Assembly (NCBI RefSeq): GCF_000253255.1
Contig: NC_015583.1
Location: 744,001-808,000, forward strand
Length of the DNA: 64,000 bases
Direction of reading: 5' to 3'
Origin: Novosphingobium sp. PP1Y
GTDB taxonomy: Bacteria; Pseudomonadota; Alphaproteobacteria; Sphingomonadales; Sphingomonadaceae
Positions 53,412 through 62,846 of the stretch are shown piece after piece. A model generated the notes under the pieces. It was given only the letters and a program-made list of their open reading frames with translations, searched no databases and was not told the DNA's origin. The stretch's first letter is position 1. Every line of letters begins with the position of its first letter. The position numbers were made by a program, and so were the translations under genes.

Positions 53412-55448
53412 TTAGTCGAGGAACGCTCGCATGATGCGTGAACGGCTCGGATGCTTGAGCTTGCGTAGCGCCTTGGCTTCGATCTGACGGATTCGCTCGC
53501 GAGTCACCGAGAATTGCTGTCCGACCTCCTCCAGCGTGTGATCGGTCGGCATGCCGATGCCGAAGCGCATGCGCAGCACGCGCTCCTCGCGAGGGGTCAG
53601 CGATGCCAGCGTGCGAGTGATCATTTCCTTCAGGTTGGCCTGGATCGCCGCGTCCACCGGGATGACGGCGTTCTCGTCCTGGATGAAGTTGCCAAGGCTG
53701 CTGTCTTCCTCGTCGCCAATCGGCGTTTCGAGGGAGATTGGCTCCTTGGCGATCTTCAGAACCCGCTTCACCTTTTCGAGCGGCATCGACAGTTTCTCGG
53801 CCATTTCCTCGGGCGTGGGCTCGCGGCCCTGATCATGGAGGAACTGGCGGCTGGTGCGTACCAGCTTGTTGATCGTCTCGATCATGTGGACCGGAATTCG
53901 GATCGTGCGCGCCTGATCCGCGATCGAGCGGGTGATCGCCTGCCTGATCCACCATGTCGCGTAAGTCGAGAACTTGTAGCCGCGGCGGTATTGGAACTTG
54001 TCGACCGCCTTCATCAGGCCGATATTGCCTTCCTGGATGAGGTCCAGGAACTGCAGGCCGCGGTTGGTGTACTTCTTGGCGATAGAGATCACCAGGCGCA
54101 GGTTTGCCTCGACCATTTCCTTCTTGGCGATGCGCGCTTCACGCTCCGCCTTCTGGACCATGTTGACGATGCGGCGAAACTCGGGAAGCGCCATGCCGGT
54201 TGCGGCGGCGATGTCCGATACTTCCAGGCGGATACGCTCGGCAGGTTCAGCTTCGCTTTCTGCAAAGGAAGCCCACTTCTTGTCCGTACTGGCCATTTCA
54301 GTGAGCCAAGCGTCGTCAAGCTCCCGGCCCGTGTAGGCATCGAGGAAATCGGCGCGCTTGACCTTGTGGCGTTCGGCCAGGCGCAGCATCTGGCCGCCCA
54401 GCGTCGTCAGGCGACGGTTGAATGCGTAAAGGTTGTCGACGAGAGTTTCGATCTTGGTTGCGTGGAACTGCACCGATTCGACCTGAGCCGTAAGGTCTTC
54501 ACGAAGCTGCTGGTATTGGTCTTCCTTGGCGCCCGGGAAATCGATGCCCAGTGCCAGAGCGTCGAGCCGCTCGCTCTGTAGACGTTCGAAGGTGCGGAAC
54601 AATTCCGTGATGAGCGCAAACTTTGCCAGCGCTTCCGGCTTGAGCGCGGCTTCCATCTGGCCGAGGGATAGAATGTTGTCATCTTCTTCATCCTCCTCTC
54701 CCCTGCGCTTGGGGATCGGATTGCCGTCTTCGTCGACTTCCTCCGAGTTGTCCTCGACGGAATCGTCGTCCTCCTTGAAGGTGGGACCGGCGGTGGCAGC
54801 GGAAATCTCGCCGTCGGCCTCACCGTCCTCGCCCAGATTCTCGGGCTGCGGCTCCTTGGAGAGCATCGCGTCGAGATCGAGTATCTCGCGAAGCTGCATG
54901 TCGCCGTTATTGAGCGCTTCGGACCACCCGATGATCGCGTGGAAGGTCAAGGGGCTTTCGCAGAGCCCCATGATCATCATGTCACGGCCAGCTTCGATAC
55001 GCTTGGCAATGGCCGCTTCACCCTCGCGGCTGAGCATCTCGGCGGCGCCCATTTCCTGCAGGTACATGCGCACCGGGTCGTCGGATCGCGCGAGCGTGTC
55101 GGCCTTGCGCGTCTCGCCGGGACGGCGCCGTGAATTGCCTTCGGCGAACTCGGAATCCGAACCGGAATCGTCATCGCGACCATCAACGGCGTCCACGCCG
55201 TCTTCCTGCTCGCCTTCCTCATCGTCATCATCGTCGTTCTCGATGATTTTGACGCCCATATCCGAGATCGCGGCCATGATGTCCTCGATCTGATCGGTGG
55301 TCATCTGGTCCTGCGGCAGAGCGGCATTCAACTCCTTGACCGTGATGACGCCCTTGCTTTTGGCGCGCGCGATGAACCGCTGGACCGAGCCCTTGTCCAG
55401 GTCGAGAAGAGGAGAGTCATTGTCGCCGCTGCGATCGTCGTTAGTCAT
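53412..55448 (-). CDS. rpoD: RNA polymerase primary sigma factor
   Basis: 678 residues from ATG 55448. Region 1.1 at the N terminus (SVQRFIARAKSKGVITVKELNAALP), an acidic low-complexity stretch (DDDDDEEGEQED), region 1.2 (DPVRMYLQEMGAAEMLSREGEAAIAKRI), a long non-conserved insert, regions 2-3 (KKYTNRGLQFLDLIQEGNIGLMKAVDKFQYRRGYKFSTYATWWIRQAITRSIADQARTIRIPVHM) and region 4 with the HTH (TLEEVGQQFSVTRERIRQIEAKALRKLKHP). This is the housekeeping sigma factor. The dnaG gene, its usual upstream neighbour, is not within the window; instead the gap leads to the cold shock gene. Confidence 0.98.
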   Translation of the reverse strand: MTNDDRSGDNDSPLLDLDKGSVQRFIARAKSKGVITVKELNAALPQDQMTTDQIEDIMAAISDMGVKIIENDDDDDEEGEQEDGVDAVDGRDDDSGSDSEFAEGNSRRRPGETRKADTLARSDDPVRMYLQEMGAAEMLSREGEAAIAKRIEAGRDMMIMGLCESPLTFHAIIGWSEALNNGDMQLREILDLDAMLSKEPQPENLGEDGEADGEISAATAGPTFKEDDDSVEDNSEEVDEDGNPIPKRRGEEDEEDDNILSLGQMEAALKPEALAKFALITELFRTFERLQSERLDALALGIDFPGAKEDQYQQLREDLTAQVESVQFHATKIETLVDNLYAFNRRLTTLGGQMLRLAERHKVKRADFLDAYTGRELDDAWLTEMASTDKKWASFAESEAEPAERIRLEVSDIAAATGMALPEFRRIVNMVQKAEREARIAKKEMVEANLRLVISIAKKYTNRGLQFLDLIQEGNIGLMKAVDKFQYRRGYKFSTYATWWIRQAITRSIADQARTIRIPVHMIETINKLVRTSRQFLHDQGREPTPEEMAEKLSMPLEKVKRVLKIAKEPISLETPIGDEEDSSLGNFIQDENAVIPVDAAIQANLKEMITRTLASLTPREERVLRMRFGIGMPTDHTLEEVGQQFSVTRERIRQIEAKALRKLKHPSRSRIMRAFLD

Positions 55449-55695
55449 GCAATCCGTTGTCGTCTTATGGGCCTGTCCATGACGATGATCGCGCCAGGAC
55501 AAGGCTAGGGTCCCAGGCCGTCAGGCGGGGATGAAAAGCCTACGGTCTAAGGTTTGAGCACTTTGGGCGGGGATCAGTTCCGAGGGGGAGCTGGTCCGCC
55601 CGCGTTTTGCGCGTTCGAATCGAGAACACTCGCCCCCGGTCCCGCTGCCAGCCTGTCGAAGGCGGCTTTGTTCAGGGGGCTTTGACATAAGCCGG

Positions 55696-55740
55696 GTGCT
55701 TTCCGCCGCCGATCGTGATGCGATCGGCGGCGGAAAGCAC
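55696..55740 (-). terminator. Perfect 20-bp inverted repeat after the cold shock gene
   Basis: Arms 55696-55715 and 55721-55740 are exactly complementary around the 5-base loop TGATG. On the minus strand the hairpin comes 44 bases after the csp stop. No T-run follows, so it may be a stabilising 3' hairpin as much as a terminator. The remaining gap 55449-55695 shows no gene. Confidence 0.7.
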
Positions 55741-55783
55741 GAGATGTAGCCATGGCCTCCCGCGGCGGCCCTGGCCAAGTCCG

Positions 55784-56455
55784 TCAGCGCTGGACGAGAT
55801 TCACGGCCGACGCCTTGCCGCGGCGATCGATCTCGATCTCGAACTCGAGCTGATCGCCTTCCGAAAGGCCGTGCAGACCGGAGCGCTCGACGGCGCTGAT
55901 ATGCACGAACGCATCAGGCTGGCCGTCATCGCGAACGATGAAGCCGAAGCCCTTCGTGCCATTGAAGAACTTGACGGTGCCGGTGGCCTTCTCGCCAGTG
56001 GACTGACGCTGAACGGGAGCGGCAGGCCGCTCACGACGTTCGGCAACAATGACCTCGCCGACGATGGTCAGTTCAGATGCGGAAACCTTGCCGTTGCGCT
56101 CGACCAGCTGGAATTCCAGCTGCTGACCTTCCGCCAGCGTTTCGAGGCCGGCGGACTGTACAGCGCTGATGTGCACGAAAGCATCGTCGCCGCCATCTTC
56201 AAGCTGAATGAAGCCGAAGCCCTTGTCGGGGTTGAAGAACTTGACCGTGCCACGGCCCTGACCCACAACCTGGCCTGGGCCGCCACGCGAACCGCCACCG
56301 CCGAAACCGCCGCCTCGCGATCCACCGAAGCCGCCACGCTGGCCGCCACCGAAGCGGTCACCACCGCCAAAGCGATCGTTTCCGCCGCCCCAACGATCAT
56401 CACCACCGCCGAACCGATCACGACCATAGCCGCGATTTCCCCTGTCGAATGTCAT
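55784..56455 (-). CDS. Double cold-shock-domain protein with Gly/Arg-rich N terminus
   Basis: 223 residues. Residues 1-65 are Gly/Arg/Phe-rich (RFGGGDRFGGG, RGGFGGSRGGG), resembling RGG-type RNA-binding tails. Two cold shock domains follow: about 67-135 (GTVKFFNPDKGFGFI, DDAFVHIS) and about 157-223 (GTVKFFNGTKGFGFI, PDAFVHIS), with both RNP1 and RNP2 motifs intact. Typical Csp proteins are 65-70 residues with one domain; the double form is common in alphaproteobacteria, but the Gly-rich head is less so. Role: RNA chaperone. A long hairpin follows the stop. Confidence 0.93.
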   Translation of the reverse strand: MTFDRGNRGYGRDRFGGGDDRWGGGNDRFGGGDRFGGGQRGGFGGSRGGGFGGGGSRGGPGQVVGQGRGTVKFFNPDKGFGFIQLEDGGDDAFVHISAVQSAGLETLAEGQQLEFQLVERNGKVSASELTIVGEVIVAERRERPAAPVQRQSTGEKATGTVKFFNGTKGFGFIVRDDGQPDAFVHISAVERSGLHGLSEGDQLEFEIEIDRRGKASAVNLVQR

Positions 56456-57175
56456 CTGTTAGATACCTTAAACCACGTCCGAAGAAACCTATCCTCGCGA
56501 GTGAACGTAGCACGCAAGGCCGCAGAACCCGTTTCAGGGTGCAGGACAACAGGCGATAGCAGCGAAGCGACGCTTTGGCGACTCGAGTTCTGCAAATGGT
56601 CGATTTAAAGTACGCCGGCGGCATTTTCACGGCGATGACTGCACTATCGCGCAATTTCGACAAATCAGTCCCGCCGCCGACGACTCTTCTCAGAAGTTCA
56701 GGCGCCCGTGCTCATTCATCAGAAGCGAACATCGGAGGAAGCGCAACGATTGGGCATCCTTCGGCGGCGAGGTCGGACAATCCGAAATGTCTCCTACAAC
56801 ATCCAGATTGGCAGGACTGTTCGCATTGTCGATGACGGAGTCAGGCACATCAGCAAAGTCGGGATGACCGGTAGGTCCGGTTTCATGCGAGAAAGGGACG
56901 AAATAGTCGTACATTCAAGGTACGGGCGCGCCGCTGGCTCACTGGGCGTTGCAATGCGACAGCATCTTGTGGGCGGCCTGCAGTTGGTGCCTGGCCTAGT
57001 CAATCAGACGTGCAAAGCAGCACAGAGTTCAAGTTTCCAGGTCGCATGCGGTTAATATCTGCTGGAGTCGCTTCATTCCCCGGTGATAACTGTGGCTGCG
57101 CGGCGTATACGCTGCCGAGGCATTTCGAAAAAAATGCAAATTGCTTGAAGGCCAGTCCGCGCATCGGAAAATGAA
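56456..57175. other. 720-base gap between csp and Lrp genes
   Basis: No gene I can support. The minus-strand half nearest csp must contain its promoter and probably a long 5' leader, as is usual for cold shock genes. Short frames exist on both strands, but none has a family resemblance or a convincing start. Confidence 0.4.
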
Positions 57176-57664
57176 ATGGAAAAGCTTGACCGGATAGATT
57201 TCAAGATCTTATCGTTTCTCCAGGAACACGGTCGCGTGACCAATGTCGGATTGGCGGATGCGGTCGGCCTTTCGACCAGCCCTTGCCTCTGCCGCGTCAA
57301 GCGCCTTGAAAACCTGGGCTATATTAAATCTTACGGTGCCCGCATCGCGCTAGAATTGCTGGGCGAGCATTTGATGGTGTTCACGGAAGTGACATTGACC
57401 GGCCATCGCACAGGTAATTTCAAACGATTTCTTCAGCACGTCAGTGAATTTCGTGAAATTGTCGAATGCCATCATGTTACAGGAGGGTATGACTACCTTC
57501 TTAAAGTGGTGGCAAGAAGCGTTAGCCATTACCAGAAGGTCATGGAATTATTGCTGGAAAGTGAAGCCGGGATAGGAAAATATTCCTGCTATATTGTGCT
57601 CGACTCTCCAATCGTTCGCGAGAGTTATCCAATTGATCAACTTTTCGCTCCTAGTCCCAATTGA
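57176..57664 (+). CDS. Lrp/AsnC-family regulator
   Basis: 162 residues. HTH in the first 60 residues (LDRIDFKILSFLQEHGRVTNVGLADAVGLSTSPCLCRVKRLENLGYI) and an RAM ligand/dimer domain (LMVFTEVTLTGH, VECHHVTGGYDYLLKVVARSV). Lrp proteins typically bind an amino acid and control neighbouring amino-acid genes. It is followed on the same strand by a HAD hydrolase, a kinase and a class-III PLP enzyme, so it is the likely local regulator of that module. Confidence 0.92.
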   Translation: MEKLDRIDFKILSFLQEHGRVTNVGLADAVGLSTSPCLCRVKRLENLGYIKSYGARIALELLGEHLMVFTEVTLTGHRTGNFKRFLQHVSEFREIVECHHVTGGYDYLLKVVARSVSHYQKVMELLLESEAGIGKYSCYIVLDSPIVRESYPIDQLFAPSPN

Positions 57665-57924
57665 TTTGTCGGCGATGGATGGCAGGTGTCGATGTGCCCC
57701 TGTCCCTGGAAATGCCTCGATTGAGCCTGAGAGGAATCTGGCAAAATCGAAGCTGATGGAAGCACAAGGGCATTGCTGATCGACCACGATCCTGTGCCGA
57801 TTCCAAGGAGAGCCTCCAAGGCGGGACAAGATTCTTCTGACCATCGAGACAACGGCAGCATTCCGCACTGCTCCGCACCTAGCCTTGGTCATGTCAGAAA
57901 ACTTCGACCAAGGTGTGTCCTCCC

Positions 57925-58587
57925 ATGTTCAGGCCAAAATACATTAGTTTCGATTGCTATGGCACCATGATCAATTTCATCATGGGGCCAAGCGCGCGCG
58001 AAATTTTCTTGAACCGCGTCGAGCCTTCGAAGATGGATGCCTTTCTTGATTCATTCCGCGCCTATCGTCTGGATGAAGTGTTGGGCGCATGGAAGCCGTT
58101 CTACGATGTCATTGCCAACTCGATCGAACGCGCCTGCCGCAAGCATGGGGTCGAACATGACGCGCGCGACATCCAGGCACTCTACGATGCCGTGTCCACC
58201 TGGCAGCCCCACGCCGACGTTCCCGGGCCCTTGAGCCTGATTGCGGAGCAATATCCGCTCGTCATCCTGTCCAACAGCATGGTCGATCTGATCCCCCACA
58301 GTGTGCGCAATATTGGCGTGCCTTTCCATGCCGTGCTGACGGCCGAGGAAGCGGGCGCCTACAAACCGCTGATGCGGCCGTTCGAGTATATGCTCGATCA
58401 TTTGGGCTGTAGACCGGAAGACATGATGCATGTTTCATCGAGCCCGCGCTACGATCTGATGACGGCACACGATCTGGGTTTTGGCGCCAAGGTTTTCGTC
58501 GATCGCGGGCATGAACCGCCGACAGATCATTATGGCGTGACCCGCATCAAGGACTTCCACGAACTCCCGGCCCTGCTGGGCCTGTGA
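57925..58587 (+). CDS. HAD-superfamily hydrolase (haloacid dehalogenase type II-like)
   Basis: 220 residues from ATG 57925; a GTG at 57913 would add four residues. HAD motif I is FDCYGTM with nucleophile Asp10, motif II LVILSNSM, motif III Lys in GAYKPLMRPFEYML, motif IV as SSSPRYDLMTAHDLGF. The DxYGT start is that of L-2-haloacid dehalogenases and close relatives; many are in fact phosphatases. In this operon of kinase and PLP enzyme, dephosphorylation is as likely as dehalogenation. Confidence 0.85.
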   Translation: MFRPKYISFDCYGTMINFIMGPSAREIFLNRVEPSKMDAFLDSFRAYRLDEVLGAWKPFYDVIANSIERACRKHGVEHDARDIQALYDAVSTWQPHADVPGPLSLIAEQYPLVILSNSMVDLIPHSVRNIGVPFHAVLTAEEAGAYKPLMRPFEYMLDHLGCRPEDMMHVSSSPRYDLMTAHDLGFGAKVFVDRGHEPPTDHYGVTRIKDFHELPALLGL

Positions 58588-58758
58588 AGATAAGGACGGC
58601 CGGGCGGAAAGGGTATCTATGTCGCTGTTTGTCTTGCTAAAAGACTGGGTGGAAGGTGCAGATCAACCCTGCGCTCGCTGCAAAGCCGAAGCAGCTTTTC
58701 ATATGGGACATGGTGCATCGTTCCGGTGTGCTCGTACCCTTGCGATAGGACCTTCGAG

Positions 58759-59874
58759 GTGAAGTCACGCACCGGCGATCCAACCGACGCGGAGGTCAGG
58801 GAAATCGGTATCCTGGCGGGCAATCAACGTGCAACGTGCGATGACAGGGCCTACTTTCAGGCCGCTGCGGAGCGCCTGGCCATGCTGCCCGACGCATCGG
58901 AGCCCGATGTGCCGGTCTTGCTGCTTGAGCAGCACTACGGGCAGCAGGGTGCTCTCACCGCCTTGTCGTCCGAAGTAGAGCGCACCTTCGATGCAAGGCT
59001 GGCCGATGGCCGGGCGTTCATTCTCAAGACGTCTTCGAGGCCGCAGGCCCTTGAAAGCTTTCAGTTCCAGTCCGCCGCGCTGGCAGGTCTGCGCGGGGCC
59101 GATGGGGTAATGGCGCCAAAGGTGATCGACACGCTCTCTGGCGGGCTGATGTTCGAGCATGAGGGGGGCTGCGGCTACCTCCAAACGCGCATGGACGGGA
59201 TTCCGCTGCACATGGTGCCGCGCACTCCGGAGATTCTCCGCGAAGTCGGCGCGGCGCTCGCTCGGCTCAATCTCGCCATGAAAGACACCGACCCGCCGGC
59301 GGCACGGCGCCCCGTGTTATGGAACATCGCCTGCTGGCCCTGGCTGGTGGAACTGGAGCGCTATCTTAGCAAGGGTCGGACTGCGAAGCTCGTGCGCAGT
59401 GCCATGGCGGAGTACATTCGCGACATTTCTCCGCACATCGCCGACCTCGACTGGCAAGTCACCCACAATGATCCCAGTCCGTTCAACATGATCGATACCG
59501 GCAAGGGCATCGGGTTCATCGATTTCGGCGATGGCGGCTGGAATCCGCGAGTTCAGGACCTCGCCATTGCAGCTGGACATTTCGTCATCGATCCGCGCAC
59601 TCCGCTGGGCGGAGCGGAACATGTCATCGCCGGCTATGCATCGCTGGCTCCCTTGTCGGAACTCGAAGCATCGCTCCTGCTCGGATTGATGCGTGCGCGC
59701 CAGAGCGCTCTGGTCCTGATCAACAACTGGCGGTCACACCTTTTCCCGGCTGCCGCCCCCTATATCATGAAGAACGTGAAGCGGGCGGAACAAGGGCTGG
59801 CGGTACTGGCTTTGCTCGATGTGTCGTCGGGCGAAGCGGCAATTCGCGCCGCGGCGGGGCTCGACCCTCCCTGA
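58759..59874 (+). CDS. APH-type kinase (aminoglycoside phosphotransferase fold)
   Basis: 371 residues if GTG 58759 is the start (TAGGACC upstream); the frame opens earlier and no ATG lies near, so the start is uncertain. Kinase signatures: nucleotide Lys in AFILKTSS, Brenner motif WQVTHNDPSPFNM with catalytic Asp, and metal motif GFIDFGDGGWNP. The fold covers choline, homoserine, hydroxylysine and aminoglycoside kinases. Next to a phospho-lyase-like PLP enzyme, a hydroxylysine- or amino-alcohol-kinase role is the best guess. Antibiotic resistance is much less likely in this context. Confidence 0.8.
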   Translation: MKSRTGDPTDAEVREIGILAGNQRATCDDRAYFQAAAERLAMLPDASEPDVPVLLLEQHYGQQGALTALSSEVERTFDARLADGRAFILKTSSRPQALESFQFQSAALAGLRGADGVMAPKVIDTLSGGLMFEHEGGCGYLQTRMDGIPLHMVPRTPEILREVGAALARLNLAMKDTDPPAARRPVLWNIACWPWLVELERYLSKGRTAKLVRSAMAEYIRDISPHIADLDWQVTHNDPSPFNMIDTGKGIGFIDFGDGGWNPRVQDLAIAAGHFVIDPRTPLGGAEHVIAGYASLAPLSELEASLLLGLMRARQSALVLINNWRSHLFPAAAPYIMKNVKRAEQGLAVLALLDVSSGEAAIRAAAGLDPP

Positions 59875-59923
59875 AGCCGCACCCACCTCCTGAACGACAA
59901 CCGCATAATATAGGCAGCATCTC

Positions 59924-61252
59924 ATGACCGTAGATCTCATGCCCAACCGCTTCAGGCCCGGCGAGGCCGAGCTTCCCCAACGCGAGGCTGAATTGATCGC
60001 GCGGCGTGATGCCGTTCTCGGCGCTTCATACAGGCTGCAGTATCGCAAACCGGTCCACTTCGTGCGCGGCGAGGGGATGTGGCTCTACGACCCGGATAAC
60101 CGCGCCTATCTCGATTTCTACAACAACGTGCCGTCACTCGGGCACTGCCATCCCGAAGTGAATGCGGCGATGGCCGAGCAGGCGGCCCGGCTCAGCGCCA
60201 ATACCCGGTATCTTGAGCCGAAGCTGGTGGACTATGCGGAAAGGCTCGTCGGCACATTTCCCGCCGAGATGGACCGCGTGGTGTTTACCTGCACCGGCAG
60301 TGAGTCCAACGACCTTGCCTTGCGCATTGCGCGCTTGGTAAGCGGCAACGAAGGCGTAATCGTCACCTCCTATGCCTATCACGGAACCAGCGCCGCCGTG
60401 GCCGCAGTATCTCCCAATCTGGGAGCCGCGGTGAACCTCAGCCCGACCGTGCGCATGGTCGCGCTGCCCGGACCGAGCGGCGTGCCCGATGATCAGGCGG
60501 CATCATACTTCGAAGCCCAGGTTCGCGCCGCAATTACGGACCTGCGACGCCGCGGTATCGGCGTGGCTGCGCTGTTGTTCGACAGCATCTTTTCAAGCGA
60601 TGGCGTCTGGATCGATCCGCCGGGCTTCATCGCCGGCGCGGTCGAGGCTGTCCGCGAGGCGGGTGGCCTGGTTATATCGGACGAGGTTCAGCCGGGCTTC
60701 GGCCGCACCGGTTCGCATATGTGGGGCTTCGAGCGCCACGGTATCGTCCCCGATCTGGCCACGCTGGGAAAGCCTATGGGGAATGGCTTTCCGATCGGCG
60801 CAGTCGTAGGCCGCCAGCATCCGATGGAACTGTTCGGCCAGACCGCGCGGTACTCGAACACCTTTGCCGGAAACACGGTCGGCATCGCCGCCGCCAGTGC
60901 CGTTCTGACCGTCCTGCAGCGCGACGGCATGTTGGAAAAGGTAGTCGCCGTGAGCCGGCGCCTCAGGGCCGGCCTTGAGCTCGTTGCCGCGCACTCCCCC
61001 GGAATTCGCGCGATCCGAAACGCCGGATTGTTCTTCGGGGTCGATATGGGGCCTGACGGAAGTTCCTCTATGGAGCGCAGGATGCTGGCGCTCGATCTGG
61101 TCAACGCCTTGCGGGACGACGGCGTGCTTATCAGCACGACGGCAGCTAACGAGGATGCGCTCAAGATTCGTCCTCCGCTGGTCTGCGAGGACGAGCATGT
61201 CGACAAGTTCCTGACCGTATTTGAAGCTGCTCTGAGAAAATGTATCTTGTAG
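59924..61252 (+). CDS. Class III PLP enzyme, phospho-lyase/aminotransferase-like
   Basis: 442 residues. Typical class III core: NNVPSLGHCHPEVNAA, VFTCTGSESNDLALRIARL, ISDEVQPGFGRTG, PLP Lys in ATLGKPMGNGFPIGAVV, and NTFAGNTVGIAAASAVLTVL. NTRYLEPKLVDYAERL together with GKPMGNG-P is the pattern of ethanolamine-phosphate and 5-phosphohydroxylysine phospho-lyases more than of ordinary omega-transaminases. With the kinase directly upstream (49 bases) this suggests phosphorylation then elimination of an amino alcohol to an aldehyde and ammonia. Not proven; a plain aminotransferase is the alternative. Confidence 0.87.
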   Translation: MTVDLMPNRFRPGEAELPQREAELIARRDAVLGASYRLQYRKPVHFVRGEGMWLYDPDNRAYLDFYNNVPSLGHCHPEVNAAMAEQAARLSANTRYLEPKLVDYAERLVGTFPAEMDRVVFTCTGSESNDLALRIARLVSGNEGVIVTSYAYHGTSAAVAAVSPNLGAAVNLSPTVRMVALPGPSGVPDDQAASYFEAQVRAAITDLRRRGIGVAALLFDSIFSSDGVWIDPPGFIAGAVEAVREAGGLVISDEVQPGFGRTGSHMWGFERHGIVPDLATLGKPMGNGFPIGAVVGRQHPMELFGQTARYSNTFAGNTVGIAAASAVLTVLQRDGMLEKVVAVSRRLRAGLELVAAHSPGIRAIRNAGLFFGVDMGPDGSSSMERRMLALDLVNALRDDGVLISTTAANEDALKIRPPLVCEDEHVDKFLTVFEAALRKCIL

Positions 61253-61410
61253 AAAAATACGAAGTTGCACACAGCTCTATATGCACAATTTTCGTCATAA
61301 CGTCAGAACCGGAATCGATGCCGTAGCACTCCGAAGCGGATCTTACGGCTTTGATGATGTGACCGCCCCCCGGACGGCCTTGCAGCGCAGGGGCCATCCA
61401 CAGCTGGATG

Positions 61411-62680
61411 GATCGAAGAACCGGATAGTGTGCGCTGGTAGGCTGATGATGTGGGCATTGCTGGTGGTTTGCAGCGACGGGTTGTTTTTGATCCGGCTAT
61501 TTGCCGCTTTTCCGGTACGTTGGATCGGCTGATCAGATGGCATTGACGCGTTTGAGGTACAGGAAGCGCCTGATATTGTAGACGAGGTTGGCGAGGCCGA
61601 TTTTCATCTCGGCCCTTTTTATGCCGACGGTGCGGACAAACAGGCCCATGCGGGATTTCTGATCGGCAAAGACATGCTCAACGCGCGAGCGGATAACGGA
61701 TTTGCCTGCATTGGACCGCTTTGTCTGGACCGGCATGTCGCGATGCGGTGGCTTCTTGTGGTGGACCTTGGAGACGAAGCCATGGCGCTCCATATAGTGC
61801 TCGTTGGCGGCCGAGCGATAGGCGGTATCCGCCCAAACAGCCGAGCCGGTGTTGCTGCGATCCAGCAGCCCTTCGCGTAACCGCGCCCCGTCATGGGCGC
61901 TGGCGTCGGTCGCCTTCCAGCGCCTGATCAGCCTGTATCGCCGGACGATGGAGATATGGTTCTTGTAACCAAAGGCCGAAATGGCGAGGTCCATGGCCGG
62001 AACCGTACCGTCATCACGGGGCTTTGCCTTGGTGAACTTCAGCGTCCAACGCGCGTTGCGATCCTTATGGCTCAGCTTCGCGGACTTGTCCTTCCAATGC
62101 TCGGGGATACGCCCAGCCTTGATGTCCGCCTTTTCGGCATTGGTATTGCGCTGACGCGGAGCCGCAAGGAGAGATGCATCGATGACCTGCCCCGACATCG
62201 GAATATAACCGGCCTGACCCAGCATGGCGTCAAATCGGGCGAACAGAGTGCTGATGGCTCCCGCCTTGGTCAACCGTTCCCTGAACAGCCAGATCGTCTT
62301 GGCGTCGGGAACCCGGTCTGAGAGGCCCAGGCCCAGGAAGCGCATGAAAGACAGTCGGTCGTTGATGAGATAATCGGTGCGTTCGTCCGACAGTGTATTG
62401 ATCGTCTGTATCACCAGAACTTTGAACATCAAAACAGGGTCAAGCGGCGGGCGGCCACCCTTTGCTCCGTCCGCATAGGCCAGCGCCTTCTCCAAATCGG
62501 GACGGAACTGTTCAAAATCTACCGCGCGGGAAAATGCCTCGAGCTGGTCGCCGAGACCGCTCAGCCGCGCAAGCCGTTCATCCACCTCGATAAATCCCGG
62601 CTGACTCATTCCGCAAACTCCAAAAAATCGCGGAAAAATGGAATCACATATCCGCACTCAGCACCAGAGGTTTTTCGAAC
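61411..62680 (-). mobile_element. IS5-type insertion sequence (borders tentative)
   Basis: The transposase gene 61533-62609 identifies it. Candidate terminal inverted repeats are 61411-61422 (GATCGAAGAACC) and 62669-62680, whose complement reads GTTCGAAAAACC, 10 of 12 matching; this gives an element of about 1.27 kb. No clear target duplication is seen at these borders. Confidence 0.5.
61533..62609 (-). CDS. IS5-family DDE transposase
   Basis: 358 residues from ATG 62609 (an upstream frame starts at 62657). The N-terminal IS5 domain has GGRPPLDPVLMFKVLVIQTINTLSDERTDYLI and RVPDAKTIWLFRERL; the DDE core includes GQVIDASLLAAP (first Asp), VWADTAYRS (second Asp) and SRVEHVFADQKSRMGL (Glu). All three acidic residues are visible and the frame is intact, so it may be active. 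It lies directly downstream of the phospho-lyase module. Confidence 0.93.
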   Translation of the reverse strand: MSQPGFIEVDERLARLSGLGDQLEAFSRAVDFEQFRPDLEKALAYADGAKGGRPPLDPVLMFKVLVIQTINTLSDERTDYLINDRLSFMRFLGLGLSDRVPDAKTIWLFRERLTKAGAISTLFARFDAMLGQAGYIPMSGQVIDASLLAAPRQRNTNAEKADIKAGRIPEHWKDKSAKLSHKDRNARWTLKFTKAKPRDDGTVPAMDLAISAFGYKNHISIVRRYRLIRRWKATDASAHDGARLREGLLDRSNTGSAVWADTAYRSAANEHYMERHGFVSKVHHKKPPHRDMPVQTKRSNAGKSVIRSRVEHVFADQKSRMGLFVRTVGIKRAEMKIGLANLVYNIRRFLYLKRVNAI

Positions 62681-62846
62681 CGGCCAAGTTGTCGAGGCTG
62701 AATGCCGCACTCCTCGACAGATGCAACTCGCGAATGCCTTCTGCCGATATCTTGAACTGAGTACACCAGGAAGCTCCGACTAGGTTGCCAACATTGCGGT
62801 CGTTGAACGGCCCATTTAGGATCGTCAAAGGCGGCCTTTCATTCAT
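62658..62846 (-). pseudogene. Small gene apparently truncated by the insertion sequence
   Basis: 62-residue frame from ATG 62846. About the first 55 residues look like normal protein (LTILNGPFNDRNVGNLVGASWCTQFKI shortened here), then the frame enters the presumed element end and stops at once (SKNLWC). I do not recognise the family. The missing part is not obvious on the other side of the element. Confidence 0.45.

Noticed and set aside
53514..54581. 355-codon plus-strand frame opposite rpoD
   Set aside because: rpoD is unmistakable on the other strand; the frame has only antisense composition.
58759..59874. Reading the APH-fold kinase as an antibiotic resistance gene
   Set aside because: The operon with Lrp and a phospho-lyase-like enzyme points to catabolism, and the fold alone does not indicate resistance.
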